In this document: piece by piece, positions 1 through 6,010 of the stretch
Position numbering within the stretch: the first letter of the stretch is position 1
Layout of the letters: every line of letters begins with the position of its first letter
NCBI GenBank assembly: GCA_002391105.1
Contig: DGRT01000158.1
Location: 1 to 10,935 of the forward strand
DNA from: Lachnospiraceae bacterium UBA4381
GTDB taxonomy: Bacteria; Bacillota; Clostridia; Lachnospirales; Lachnospiraceae
Direction: 5' to 3'
Length of the DNA stretch: 10,935 nt
Position numbers and translations under genes: made by a program
The notes under the pieces: generated by a model
Databases searched by the model: none
What the model was told of the DNA's origin: nothing
Seen by the model: only the letters and a program-made list of their open reading frames with translations

Positions 1-34
1 AGTATAAAGGAATATATGATTCAGCGGCCGCAAG

Positions 35-158
35 GTGACTCCAAAACTCCGGAATCAGTGGCTCTCATTCTCCGGAATGGTGGTTCTCAAAGTCCGGACA
101 GGTAGCTCTGGGAGGGCCGGAATAATCACTTAGTTTCTCGAAGAATTGGCTGTTCTCA
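35..158. mobile_element. Probable end of an IS21-like insertion sequence (direct-repeat array)
   Basis: Four direct repeats of 22-23 bp run head to tail at 35-57, 58-79, 80-101 and 102-123. Each has the pattern GTGGCTCTCa followed by tCCGGAAT; the CCGG cores begin at 49, 72, 94 and 117. A further partial unit, TTGGCTGTTCTCA, lies at 146-158 and ends in CA. Multiple transposase-binding repeats of about 20 bp at the element ends, with terminal TG/CA, are typical of the IS21 (istA/istB) family. No transposase gene is visible, so the body of the element would lie to the left of the window. The family assignment comes from repeat style only. It could also be a degenerate remnant or an unrelated regulatory repeat. 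Confidence 0.4.
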
Positions 159-364
159 TTATCCTCTATCAAACTGTGCGTAAAATTCCGATTTGCTTAA
201 TACAAAGATTCTAACCGTTTCAACAATAAAAATAAAGCCCACTGATGTGAGCTTCATTCTTCACTTCCATTTATCTGTGAATAGTAACACAGATATGTCA
301 TTCAATCTTCCATCTTCCCTTTATATATTCATTTTACGGTATTATAGTCTGACAACAGAAAATA
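159..364. other. Intergenic, AT-rich, no gene seen
   Basis: Between the IS-like end and the promoter of the decarboxylase operon there is no open frame with a ribosome binding site. The one open frame of some length here (193-381) starts with TTG, lacks a Shine-Dalgarno sequence and runs into the promoter, so it is not called. The only structure seen is the inverted repeat at 272-295, listed separately. Confidence 0.6.
272..295. promoter_or_regulatory. CRP/FNR-like dyad upstream of the decarboxylase operon
   Basis: A perfect 8-bp inverted repeat, TATCTGTG and CACAGATA, is separated by 8 bases. Inside it, TGTGAATAGTAACACA (276-291) matches 9 of the 10 specified positions of the CRP consensus TGTGA-N6-TCACA. 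It lies about 74 bp upstream of the -35 box at 365. Crp/Fnr-family regulators occur in Clostridia, but which one would bind is unknown and a chance dyad is possible in AT-rich DNA. Confidence 0.25.
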
Positions 365-393
365 TTGTGAACAAAAAATAATGATGATATAAT
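365..393 (+). promoter_or_regulatory. Sigma-A type promoter of the decarboxylase beta/gamma operon
   Basis: The -35 box is TTGTGA (365-370, 4 of 6 to consensus), the spacer is 17 bp and the -10 box is a perfect TATAAT (388-393). It is preceded by the extended -10 dinucleotide TG at 385-386. Transcription would start near 400, giving a leader of about 70 nt before the start codon at 473. Confidence 0.6.
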
Positions 394-395
394 AG

Positions 396-420
396 TCCTC
401 GATTGCGAAGCAATCGGGGA
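396..420 (+). promoter_or_regulatory. Strong dyad at the transcription start of the decarboxylase operon
   Basis: An 11-bp stem (396-406 with 410-420, one G-T pair, loop GAA) begins 3 bp after the -10 box and spans the expected transcription start. No T-run follows, so it is not a typical terminator. It could be a repressor operator blocking the promoter, or a hairpin at the 5' end of the mRNA that protects it. Confidence 0.4.
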
Positions 421-472
421 TCCTGAGCGGAGTCTATGTTTTATAAATAATTCTTTAAAGAGGTACACGTCA

Positions 473-1606
473 ATGAGTGAATTATTATCACTGTTTTCCA
501 ACGTCACTAATCTGGATTATAAACAGATAATCATGTGGATCATCGGAGCAATCCTCATATATCTTGCTATAAAGAAAAAAATGGAGCCTACGCTCCTTCT
601 TCCAATCGGTTTCGGCACCATACTGGTCAACCTTCCAAAGTCAGGCGCCGTCTCCCAGATGATTGGTGATATATTCCAGGAGGGACCTATCTCGATTCTT
701 TTTGAGAGTGGTATTGCAAATGAACTCTTTCCGCTCCTGCTCTTCGTAGGAATCGGAGCAATGATTGATTTTGGTCCACTGCTTTCCAATCCAAAGCTCA
801 TGATATTCGGAGCCGCTGCGCAGTTCGGTATATTCTTCACACTGAGCCTCGCATCACTTTTCGGCTTTGAGCTGAAGGATGCTGCATCCATTGCCATAAT
901 CGGTGCTGCCGACGGACCTACCTCCATATTTGTTGCCAACTACTTCGGAACACAGTATCTGGGTGCAATCATTGTAGCAGCTTATTCATATATGGCTCTC
1001 GTTCCTATCGTACAGCCACCTATCATAAGGCTTCTTACTACTAAAAAAGAACGAAAGATCCGTATGGACTATACCTCCGGAAATGTATCAAAAACAGCCA
1101 GAATCATCTTCCCTGTATTTGTTACCATCCTTACCGGTCTGGTAGCACCGAATGCAGTTGCGCTTATCGGCTTCCTTATGTTTGGTAACCTCATCAGAGA
1201 ATGTGGTGTACTTGATTCACTTTCCGAAACAGCTCAGCATGATCTTGCAAATCTCGTTACACTTTTCCTTGGAATTACCATCGCTGAGAAGATGCAGGCT
1301 GAGGCATTTCTGAACCCAAGAACACTGCTTATACTTATACTTGGACTTGTAGCATTTATTTTTGACACCGCCGGCGGAGTACTTTTTGCCAAGTTTATAA
1401 ATCTGTTTGCAAAAAAGAAGATCAACCCTATGATCGGTGCCGCAGGAATATCTGCATTCCCTATGTCAGCAAGAGTTGTACATAAGCTCGGTCTTGAAGA
1501 GGACAGCTCCAACTTCCTTCTGGCACATACCATCGGAATAAATGTTTCCGGTCAGATAGCCTCTGTTATAGCCGGAGGTCTTATCCTTAACCTGATAGCA
1601 CGATAG
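473..1606 (+). CDS. Sodium-translocating decarboxylase beta subunit (OadB/GcdB/MmdB family)
   Basis: This 377-aa polytopic membrane protein belongs to the beta subunits of Na+-pumping oxaloacetate, glutaconyl-CoA or methylmalonyl-CoA decarboxylases. These subunits remove CO2 from carboxybiotin and use the energy to export Na+. Family hallmarks are visible: GIGAMIDFGPLL at residues 93-104, GAADGPTS at 144-151 with the conserved membrane aspartate D147, and near the C-terminus GINVSGQIAS at 355-364 with the conserved Asn and Ser of the ion path. Length is normal for the family. The start is set by AAAGAGG about 9-14 bases upstream of ATG. The gene opens an operon with the gamma-like gene 13 bp downstream. 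No alpha or biotin-carrier gene lies beside it, so the substrate cannot be named. Confidence 0.93.
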   Translation: MSELLSLFSNVTNLDYKQIIMWIIGAILIYLAIKKKMEPTLLLPIGFGTILVNLPKSGAVSQMIGDIFQEGPISILFESGIANELFPLLLFVGIGAMIDFGPLLSNPKLMIFGAAAQFGIFFTLSLASLFGFELKDAASIAIIGAADGPTSIFVANYFGTQYLGAIIVAAYSYMALVPIVQPPIIRLLTTKKERKIRMDYTSGNVSKTARIIFPVFVTILTGLVAPNAVALIGFLMFGNLIRECGVLDSLSETAQHDLANLVTLFLGITIAEKMQAEAFLNPRTLLILILGLVAFIFDTAGGVLFAKFINLFAKKKINPMIGAAGISAFPMSARVVHKLGLEEDSSNFLLAHTIGINVSGQIASVIAGGLILNLIAR

Positions 1607-1619
1607 GAGGAAATGAATT

Positions 1620-1904
1620 ATGAGAATAGATATAGATGCATTTATTAAATCTCTTCCGATCATGGGAATCGGTCTGCTGGGAATCTTTATCGTGACCTTA
1701 GTTATCATTATTGGTATCTATGTTCTGAGAGCTCTCACTGCCGGAAAGCCTGATACAGAAAATAAAAATGAATCAGCTTCTGATATAAAAGAAAAAGCAG
1801 ATTCCTCTACAAAGAAAGAATCTGCAATGGATCTCATGGAAGAACGCGAAAAGAAAGACTTTTTGGAGACTGATAAGGACTTTTATATATCAAGTGACCT
1901 GTAA
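1620..1904 (+). CDS. Small single-pass membrane protein, OadG-like gamma subunit
   Basis: This 94-aa protein has one membrane helix near residues 13-37 (PIMGIGLLGIFIVT) followed by a charged, lysine/glutamate-rich cytoplasmic tail. Shape, size and the small-residue-rich helix fit the gamma subunit of Na+-pumping decarboxylases, which holds the beta subunit to the carboxyltransferase. The start is clear: AGGAGG at 1605-1610 overlaps the stop codon of the beta gene, 9 bases before ATG. The helix-to-tail linker has no alanine/proline-rich stretch or biotinylation motif (no MKM), so it is not a biotin carrier. Assignment rests mainly on topology and neighbour, since gamma subunits are poorly conserved. 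Confidence 0.7.
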   Translation: MRIDIDAFIKSLPIMGIGLLGIFIVTLVIIIGIYVLRALTAGKPDTENKNESASDIKEKADSSTKKESAMDLMEEREKKDFLETDKDFYISSDL

Positions 1905-1918
1905 ACAGCCCGGTTTAC
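1901..1918. terminator. Weak dyad shared by two convergent stop codons
   Basis: GTAAAC (1901-1906) and GTTTAC (1913-1918) form a 6-bp inverted repeat with a 6-base loop. The stop codon of the gamma-like gene (1902-1904) is in one arm and that of the minus-strand GntR gene (1915-1917) in the other. Only 10 bp separate the two coding regions. There is no T-run on either side, so termination here would be weak. No better terminator is visible between the operons. Confidence 0.2.
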
Positions 1919-2286
1919 TCATCAAAAAGCATTTTTAAAATATCCTTTAATTCTTCATATGTTATCCCGCTCATTTTAGCTTTATCAACCGCTTTTTGCA
2001 TATTATCTTCGATCTGTCTCAGGTTCTCTTCCCTGAGCAGTTCTTCATTCTGCGCCTTAACAAAGCTTCCCTTACCGGTATAGGTTTCTATAAAGCCATC
2101 CCGCTCCAGCTCTTCATAGGCACGTTTGGTTGTAATGAGACTCACTCTCATCTGCATTGCCAGATTACGCATTGAAGGGAGAGCCTCCCCGGGGGAAAGC
2201 TCTCCGCTCATTATCAAAGCCTTTATCTGATTAACTATCTGCAGATAGATCGGGTCATTCGAAGAATTTGAAATAATTATATCCAT
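1915..2286 (-). CDS. GntR-family transcriptional regulator, YtrA subfamily
   Basis: This 123-aa repressor-type protein has the GntR winged helix at residues 11-76: the PIYLQIVNQIKALIMSGEL helix, then the LPSMRNLA and VSLITTKRAYEELERDGF recognition region and the wing TGKGSFV. After it comes only a short helical tail. The absence of a large effector domain, and the size of about 120 aa, define the YtrA subfamily, which usually controls a linked ABC-2 transporter. That agrees with the ABC operon upstream on the same strand. Unusually, it is the last gene of that group, about 170 bp after the CPBP gene, instead of the first. The start has AAGGA about 10 bases upstream. The likely targets are the dyads at 5912-5963; no matching dyad is seen before its own start. 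Confidence 0.9.
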   Translation of the reverse strand: MDIIISNSSNDPIYLQIVNQIKALIMSGELSPGEALPSMRNLAMQMRVSLITTKRAYEELERDGFIETYTGKGSFVKAQNEELLREENLRQIEDNMQKAVDKAKMSGITYEELKDILKMLFDE

Positions 2287-2382
2287 ATATTGATTCCTTA
2301 TATTGCATGGCCTGAATAGTCACACTGTTTTTTTCTACTATATACTTCCATACACTCTTTTGTCTGTATCCCAGCATTAGTG
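2287..2382 (-). other. Leader between the repeat array and the GntR gene
   Basis: These 96 bases precede the GntR start on the minus strand. They are AT-rich, with an A-run and TATATAGTA on the minus strand near 2335-2345 that could serve as a -10 region, but no convincing -35 partner is present. No hairpin terminator separates GntR from the CPBP gene, so read-through from the ABC operon is the simplest way to express the regulator. Confidence 0.3.
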
Positions 2383-2526
2383 TTCTTATTTCAGGATGCA
2401 GTCATCCCGCCTTTAGCATTCTTATCTCAGGATGCAGTCATCCCGCCTTTAGTATTCTTATCTCAGGATGCAGTCATCCCGCCTTTAGTATTCTTATTTC
2501 AGGATGCTGTCACCCCGCCTTTTCGA
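2383..2526 (-). repeat. 36-bp tandem repeat array, four units
   Basis: Four head-to-tail units lie at 2383-2418, 2419-2454, 2455-2490 and 2491-2526. Units 2 and 3 are identical and unit 1 differs at two positions. Unit 4 differs at several and contains the last codons and stop of the CPBP gene. Each unit carries the small dyad GGATG-N4-CATCC. On the minus strand each has AAGGCGGG followed by a five-codon frame, ATG ACT GCA TCC TGA (GTG ACA in unit 4). Because 36 is a multiple of three, every unit also repeats the CPBP stop codon in frame. There are no spacers, so it is not a CRISPR array. The unit appears to be a duplicated 3' end of the CPBP gene. Confidence 0.9.
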
Positions 2527-3459
2527 CATATATATCCAGCAGGGTAGTCCTACGACTATGGAAGATACGAGCATACAAAGCCCCATCTGAAAATTCTTCC
2601 CTTCCACCAGCTCTTCTGAAAGAAACATCACAGCTATCGGATTACATACTGTGTCGATTATGGTATGTGCTATAATCGCCGCTATAACCGAATCCGTCAG
2701 CTTGCGGAGCATCTGCAGCATCGCACCTCCGAATATGCAGAATACACACATGAGGATAATATTTGTAACCGGAAATCCCGGAGCACCTTTTCCAAAGTTA
2801 AGTCCTATCGTAATAAGAGGTGGTATATGCCAGAGTCCCCAGATAGTGCCTCCGATTATTATGGAACCATGAAGTCCAAAGAGGCGTTCCAGTTTATCAT
2901 AGAGAAATGCTCTCCATCCCAGCTCTTCGCCTATAAGAATGAAAAATGCCGCGAAAGCATTTAGCGCCTGCACTGAAATAGCTGCCGCAACTTCGAGAGC
3001 ACCTCCACCGGATTTAATACTAAATCCTGCGCCAAGAACTATAGTTATAAGCACACAGTTTAATATTCCAAATACCAGCGGCAAAAGAAATGATAACAGA
3101 TATCCTTTAAAATGTCCCTTAAATTTTGGAAAAAGTATATCATCTCTGAAGCCCTCATGGAACAGGTATCTCGTAATAATACAGCCTATGCAGGGACTGA
3201 ATGCAGAGAGCCTGTAGCATAGATTCTGAAGTCCGGTCATCTCCCCTGTTAGTGATGACTCGGAATAAGCCGTCCATCCGAAAACAAGCATTATACCAAA
3301 GGTAATAAGAAGAAATGTGCCAATTTCTATTATTATATCTTTTTTACTGATGTCTTCAGGAGCTTTATACCATTTTTTTCTACTGCGTATCTTATCATAC
3401 ATTGCTCTGATTTCATCATTTCCCTGTGAAAAATCATCTACAGAAGCTTTAGATGTCAT
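2494..3459 (-). CDS. CPBP-family intramembrane metalloprotease-like protein (Abi)
   Basis: This 321-aa polytopic membrane protein has all three CPBP (CAAX protease and bacteriocin-processing, Abi) signature motifs: GEELGWR at residues 177-183 (E178, E179, R183), GLWHIPP at 208-214 (H211) and the AHTIID segment with H265. These residues form the putative metal and catalytic site of intramembrane proteases in this family. Many bacterial members act in bacteriocin maturation or self-immunity. A 40-residue hydrophilic N-terminus precedes the first helix. The start chosen, ATG at 3459, has GGGGG about 10 bases upstream and overlaps the stop of permease 2 by 11 bp. A longer frame reaching 3528 lies inside that permease and is rejected. 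The C-terminus is encoded by unit 4 of the 36-bp array. Confidence 0.88.
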   Translation of the reverse strand: MTSKASVDDFSQGNDEIRAMYDKIRSRKKWYKAPEDISKKDIIIEIGTFLLITFGIMLVFGWTAYSESSLTGEMTGLQNLCYRLSAFSPCIGCIITRYLFHEGFRDDILFPKFKGHFKGYLLSFLLPLVFGILNCVLITIVLGAGFSIKSGGGALEVAAAISVQALNAFAAFFILIGEELGWRAFLYDKLERLFGLHGSIIIGGTIWGLWHIPPLITIGLNFGKGAPGFPVTNIILMCVFCIFGGAMLQMLRKLTDSVIAAIIAHTIIDTVCNPIAVMFLSEELVEGKNFQMGLCMLVSSIVVGLPCWIYMSKRRGDSILK

Positions 3460-4231
3460 CTCTAAGCACCCCCTTCTTAAAGACCTTGCAGGATATGCGG
3501 TATGAAATGTAATATCCCAGAACCACAAGGTAGGCGATAACTGCCAAAGCTATATAGTTCAAGTAAGTCATTTTCTCTATAATTTTTTTAACCTCTGCCG
3601 GCAAAACTTCTGCGTCTTCTCCCCAGTGTGTTATCACATTTAATATACTCTTAAATACGCCATCCTCTTTCATAAGCCAGTCGATATTTCCGAAAAGCAG
3701 GTAGATTGTAATTATCAGTACTATCACTACAGAAATGAGTATCCTTATAGCTGTTGACTTATCCGGTCCGAATCCAAATGCAAGAGGCATTTCGATTGAA
3801 TTTATAAATATAAATATGAGAATCAGAAAAATCACAAGACCTGAATTATCTACTGCAGTACCTATGACCAGCCCAATGATTAGATCCAGCAACCGGCACA
3901 AAACAAATGTAACAAAATATAGAATGAACACCGACATGTATTTAGCTGCCACAACACCGGAAACGCCTCCGGATGCGCAGGCTCCGTACAGCCCCCACTT
4001 TCTATTCATATCAGCCTGCATTATGTAGATATAATTAAAACCAATGTATTGTAAGATCATAATATCCATGAATATATTCGCCAAAGCAGCAAATGATGTA
4101 TTTATTCCGGATGGTCCACTTGAAGCTACGATTATAATAGACATTATTATTATCATTAAAAAAGTCATAATAAAGCCGGCAATCATTTTACCCTTTATCA
4201 GATAAAAATCCTTATATATAAGCCCTCTCAT
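3449..4231 (-). CDS. ABC-2 type transporter permease (second of a pair)
   Basis: This 260-aa membrane protein has about six helices, with no ATPase motif. Its N-terminus (MRGLIYKDFYLIKGKM) has the same layout as that of the neighbouring permease (LLCRDIYLIRKNLL), a short amphipathic lead before helix 1. This suggests the two arose by duplication and form a heterodimer. Start choice: two ATGs are close, at 4237 and 4231. The second overlaps the upstream stop as ATGA and sits about 9 bases after GAGAGGGG, whereas the first leaves only about 3 bases, so 4231 is used. The family (ABC-2 membrane proteins of YtrA-linked systems) is clear from context, but the transported substrate is not. Confidence 0.82.
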   Translation of the reverse strand: MRGLIYKDFYLIKGKMIAGFIMTFLMIIIMSIIIVASSGPSGINTSFAALANIFMDIMILQYIGFNYIYIMQADMNRKWGLYGACASGGVSGVVAAKYMSVFILYFVTFVLCRLLDLIIGLVIGTAVDNSGLVIFLILIFIFINSIEMPLAFGFGPDKSTAIRILISVVIVLIITIYLLFGNIDWLMKEDGVFKSILNVITHWGEDAEVLPAEVKKIIEKMTYLNYIALAVIAYLVVLGYYISYRISCKVFKKGVLRDDI

Positions 4232-4977
4232 ATACATTTCCCCTCTCTTTTAACCAGCCTGACAGATACCAGATAGCAGATAAACGATATTATAAAGCCT
4301 TCCAGAAGCGGAATCAGATATAAAAGCACCTTATATTGCATAAAACTCTTGGCAATCTCAAAAAGCTTCTCCAGCTTTTCAGTATCAGGCATAACATCGC
4401 TCATCAGCACAAGGCCTGTAACCATAAAAATGATAATCGGACAAACCCTGATGAGATCAGCCTTTTTTGAAGCCCTCCCTTTATAGACATATTCCAGAAC
4501 CGTATAGAAGCTTCCAAGCGAAACAAGAATTATCGTTCCGGCTACAATTACCAGATAGCCAACCGGCATAGACCTTCCTGATATATATTCCATAATGATA
4601 AAATTCAGTGTACCTACTACAAAGCTTATAGCAGACAGCACGTATATCAAAATAAACTTCGCGCCAACTATTTTCTCAGCCTTAAAGTGAGTAGCCTTCA
4701 TATACTGATGCCAGCCTATAGTGTAATCCTTGTGAAGAATCCCAGTAACATGCTCTACTACTGTTCCAAGAATAATAGCACCGAGGATAGTAAAGTATAG
4801 AGACGTCTCAATTACGTCACCAGTAAATTCTATGTCTTCTGAATACTTTGCTATATTTCCGTACCTTGCTGACAGAACCGCCAGAAGACCAAACAGGAAA
4901 AATGCAAGGAATATGCCAAATGTGATCAGCAGATTTTTTCTGATTAAATATATATCTCTACATAACAGTTGCTTCAT
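4228..4977 (-). CDS. ABC-2 type transporter permease (first of a pair)
   Basis: This 249-aa membrane protein has six predicted helices, near residues 16-36, 56-80, 100-125, 135-160, 178-200 and 215-240. It ends in a basic tail (RLVKREGK). It follows the ATPase gene by 29 bp and overlaps permease 2 by ATGA, so translation of the pair is likely coupled. GAGG lies about 10-14 bases before the ATG. It should form the membrane channel together with permease 2 and the ATPase of this operon. Nothing in the sequence identifies the substrate; related YtrA-controlled exporters are linked to cell-envelope stress or antimicrobial peptides. Confidence 0.82.
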   Translation of the reverse strand: MKQLLCRDIYLIRKNLLITFGIFLAFFLFGLLAVLSARYGNIAKYSEDIEFTGDVIETSLYFTILGAIILGTVVEHVTGILHKDYTIGWHQYMKATHFKAEKIVGAKFILIYVLSAISFVVGTLNFIIMEYISGRSMPVGYLVIVAGTIILVSLGSFYTVLEYVYKGRASKKADLIRVCPIIIFMVTGLVLMSDVMPDTEKLEKLFEIAKSFMQYKVLLYLIPLLEGFIISFICYLVSVRLVKREGKCI

Positions 4978-5006
4978 AAACCTAATACCTCATTTACTCT
5001 GAGCAC

Positions 5007-5894
5007 TTATTTCCACTCGTTCTTCCCCTGATTTACATAGAAAAGCATTATCTCCTCCAGTGTCGTTTTATCTATCACTGCACCGGAGTATTTCTTCGCT
5101 ATCCGGTCTCTGTCACTGACCATTATCTCTGCGCCGAAGTCACTTATCCTCGCGCTTATATAGTCTTCTCTCTCAAAATCCCTGAAATCCTTCTTGGAAC
5201 ATTTAACGACCGCGTGATTTTCCAGAATCTCATCCTTTATTCCTGTAAGAAGAATCCTGCCCCTGTCAATAAAAGTAACCATATCCGCAATCTTCTCCAG
5301 ATCGGATGTTATATGCGATGACATCAGGATTGAATTATCCTCGTCCTGCAGATACTCCAGAAATATATCCAGAATCTCATTTCTGACTACCGGATCAAGT
5401 CCTGTCGTAGCTTCGTCCATTATCAGAAGCTTTGCATTATGGGAAAGTCCCGCAGCAATCTGAAGCTTCATCTTCATTCCTTTGGAGAACTGTCCAAATT
5501 TCTTCTTATATGGAAGTTGAAATCTTTCCATAAAATTCAGAAAACATTCCTCATCCCACTCCTTCCAGATGCCACGCATGATTCGGTTTAGCTGCTTTGC
5601 AGAAAGGTCATCATTAAAAGGGAGTACATCGAATACTGCAGATATCTGTTCCTTTACCTCATATTCATATTTCGGCATCTCGCGCCCGAGAAGTCTTATC
5701 TCACCACTGTCCCAGTTTATAATATTGAGAAGGGAATTGATTGTCGTAGTCTTACCTGCCCCGTTCTGCCCGATGAATCCCATGATGCTTCCCTTTGGTA
5801 CATCAAAGCTCACATTATCCAAAGTAAAGCCATCATATCTTTTAGTCAGATTCTTTATCTCTATTGCATTTTCATAATCATTTTTATTATCCAT
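5007..5894 (-). CDS. ABC transporter ATP-binding protein (YtrB/BcrA-like)
   Basis: This 295-aa cytoplasmic ATPase powers the two permeases downstream. Visible motifs are Walker A GQNGAGKTT (residues 42-50), the signature region FSKGMKMK (136-143), Walker B LLIMDE (156-161), the D-loop GLD (165-167) and the H-loop histidine H194. The signature is FSKGM instead of LSGGQ, common in this branch. After the ATPase core comes a tail of about 80 residues ending TLEEIMLFYVNQG, a hallmark of BcrA/YtrB-type proteins that export or give resistance to peptides. ATG at 5894 follows GAGG by 7 bases. It is the first gene after the promoter at 5930-5958. Confidence 0.93.
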   Translation of the reverse strand: MDNKNDYENAIEIKNLTKRYDGFTLDNVSFDVPKGSIMGFIGQNGAGKTTTINSLLNIINWDSGEIRLLGREMPKYEYEVKEQISAVFDVLPFNDDLSAKQLNRIMRGIWKEWDEECFLNFMERFQLPYKKKFGQFSKGMKMKLQIAAGLSHNAKLLIMDEATTGLDPVVRNEILDIFLEYLQDEDNSILMSSHITSDLEKIADMVTFIDRGRILLTGIKDEILENHAVVKCSKKDFRDFEREDYISARISDFGAEIMVSDRDRIAKKYSGAVIDKTTLEEIMLFYVNQGKNEWK

Positions 5895-5911
5895 ACGAAC
5901 ACCTCAGTTTA

Positions 5912-5942
5912 TATATTGTGTATATCTAATATATACAATATA
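5912..5942 (-). promoter_or_regulatory. Operator 1: long dyad over the -10 box and start site
   Basis: Two 14-base arms, TATATTGTGTATAT (5912-5925) and the inverse of TATATTGTATATAT (5929-5942), are symmetrical at all but one position around a 3-base centre. The dyad covers the -10 box and the expected transcription start, so a bound repressor would block RNA polymerase. The half-site with TTGTGTA fits the GT...AC symmetry known for GntR/YtrA operators. The GntR protein at the end of this operon is the natural candidate. Confidence 0.6.
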
Positions 5943-5958
5943 CCATTGTGTATGTCAA
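5930..5958 (-). promoter_or_regulatory. Promoter of the ABC/CPBP/GntR operon
   Basis: On the minus strand a perfect -35 box TTGACA (5958-5953) is followed by a 17-bp spacer and a -10 box TATATA (5935-5930, 4 of 6). The start site would be near 5923, about 30 nt before the ATPase ATG. Both boxes lie inside inverted repeats, implying tight repression of an intrinsically strong promoter. Confidence 0.7.
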
Positions 5959-5963
5959 CACAA
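5946..5963 (-). promoter_or_regulatory. Operator 2: dyad over the -35 box
   Basis: TTGTGT (5946-5951) and ACACAA (5958-5963) form a perfect 6-bp inverted repeat with a 6-base centre that contains most of the -35 box. The arm sequence TTGTGTAT also occurs in operator 1, so the same protein may bind both. Confidence 0.5.
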
Positions 5964-6010
5964 AAATCATATAAATATTAACAGGTGATTTTTATGTTAC
6001 TATTCACATA

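Noticed and set aside
3..38. Possible C-terminal tail of a gene entering from the left (frame ending TGA at 36-38)
   Set aside because: Only eleven codons are visible, they match no family I recognise, and another frame is also open there. If the IS reading is right it could be the end of a transposase gene, but it cannot be supported.
193..381. 62-codon open frame on the plus strand
   Set aside because: It begins with TTG, has no Shine-Dalgarno sequence, and runs through the -35 box of the next promoter.
421..472. Riboswitch or T-box in the decarboxylase leader
   Set aside because: The leader is only about 70 nt, has a single hairpin and shows no conserved riboswitch core.
517..939. Minus-strand open frame inside the decarboxylase beta gene
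   Set aside because: It is opposite a strongly supported gene, lacks a ribosome binding site, and its composition is that of an antisense shadow.
2287..2382. GntR operator before its own gene
   Set aside because: No TTGTGTA-type dyad like those at 5912-5963 is present; only scattered TATATTG-like pieces are seen.
2383..2526. CRISPR array
   Set aside because: The repeats abut directly without spacers and no cas gene is present.
3460..3528. N-terminal extension of the CPBP protein by 23 residues
   Set aside because: The extension lies wholly inside the permease gene, has no ribosome binding site, and its sequence (rich in Trp, Phe, Arg) does not look like a CPBP N-terminus. ATG at 3459 has GGGGG in front.
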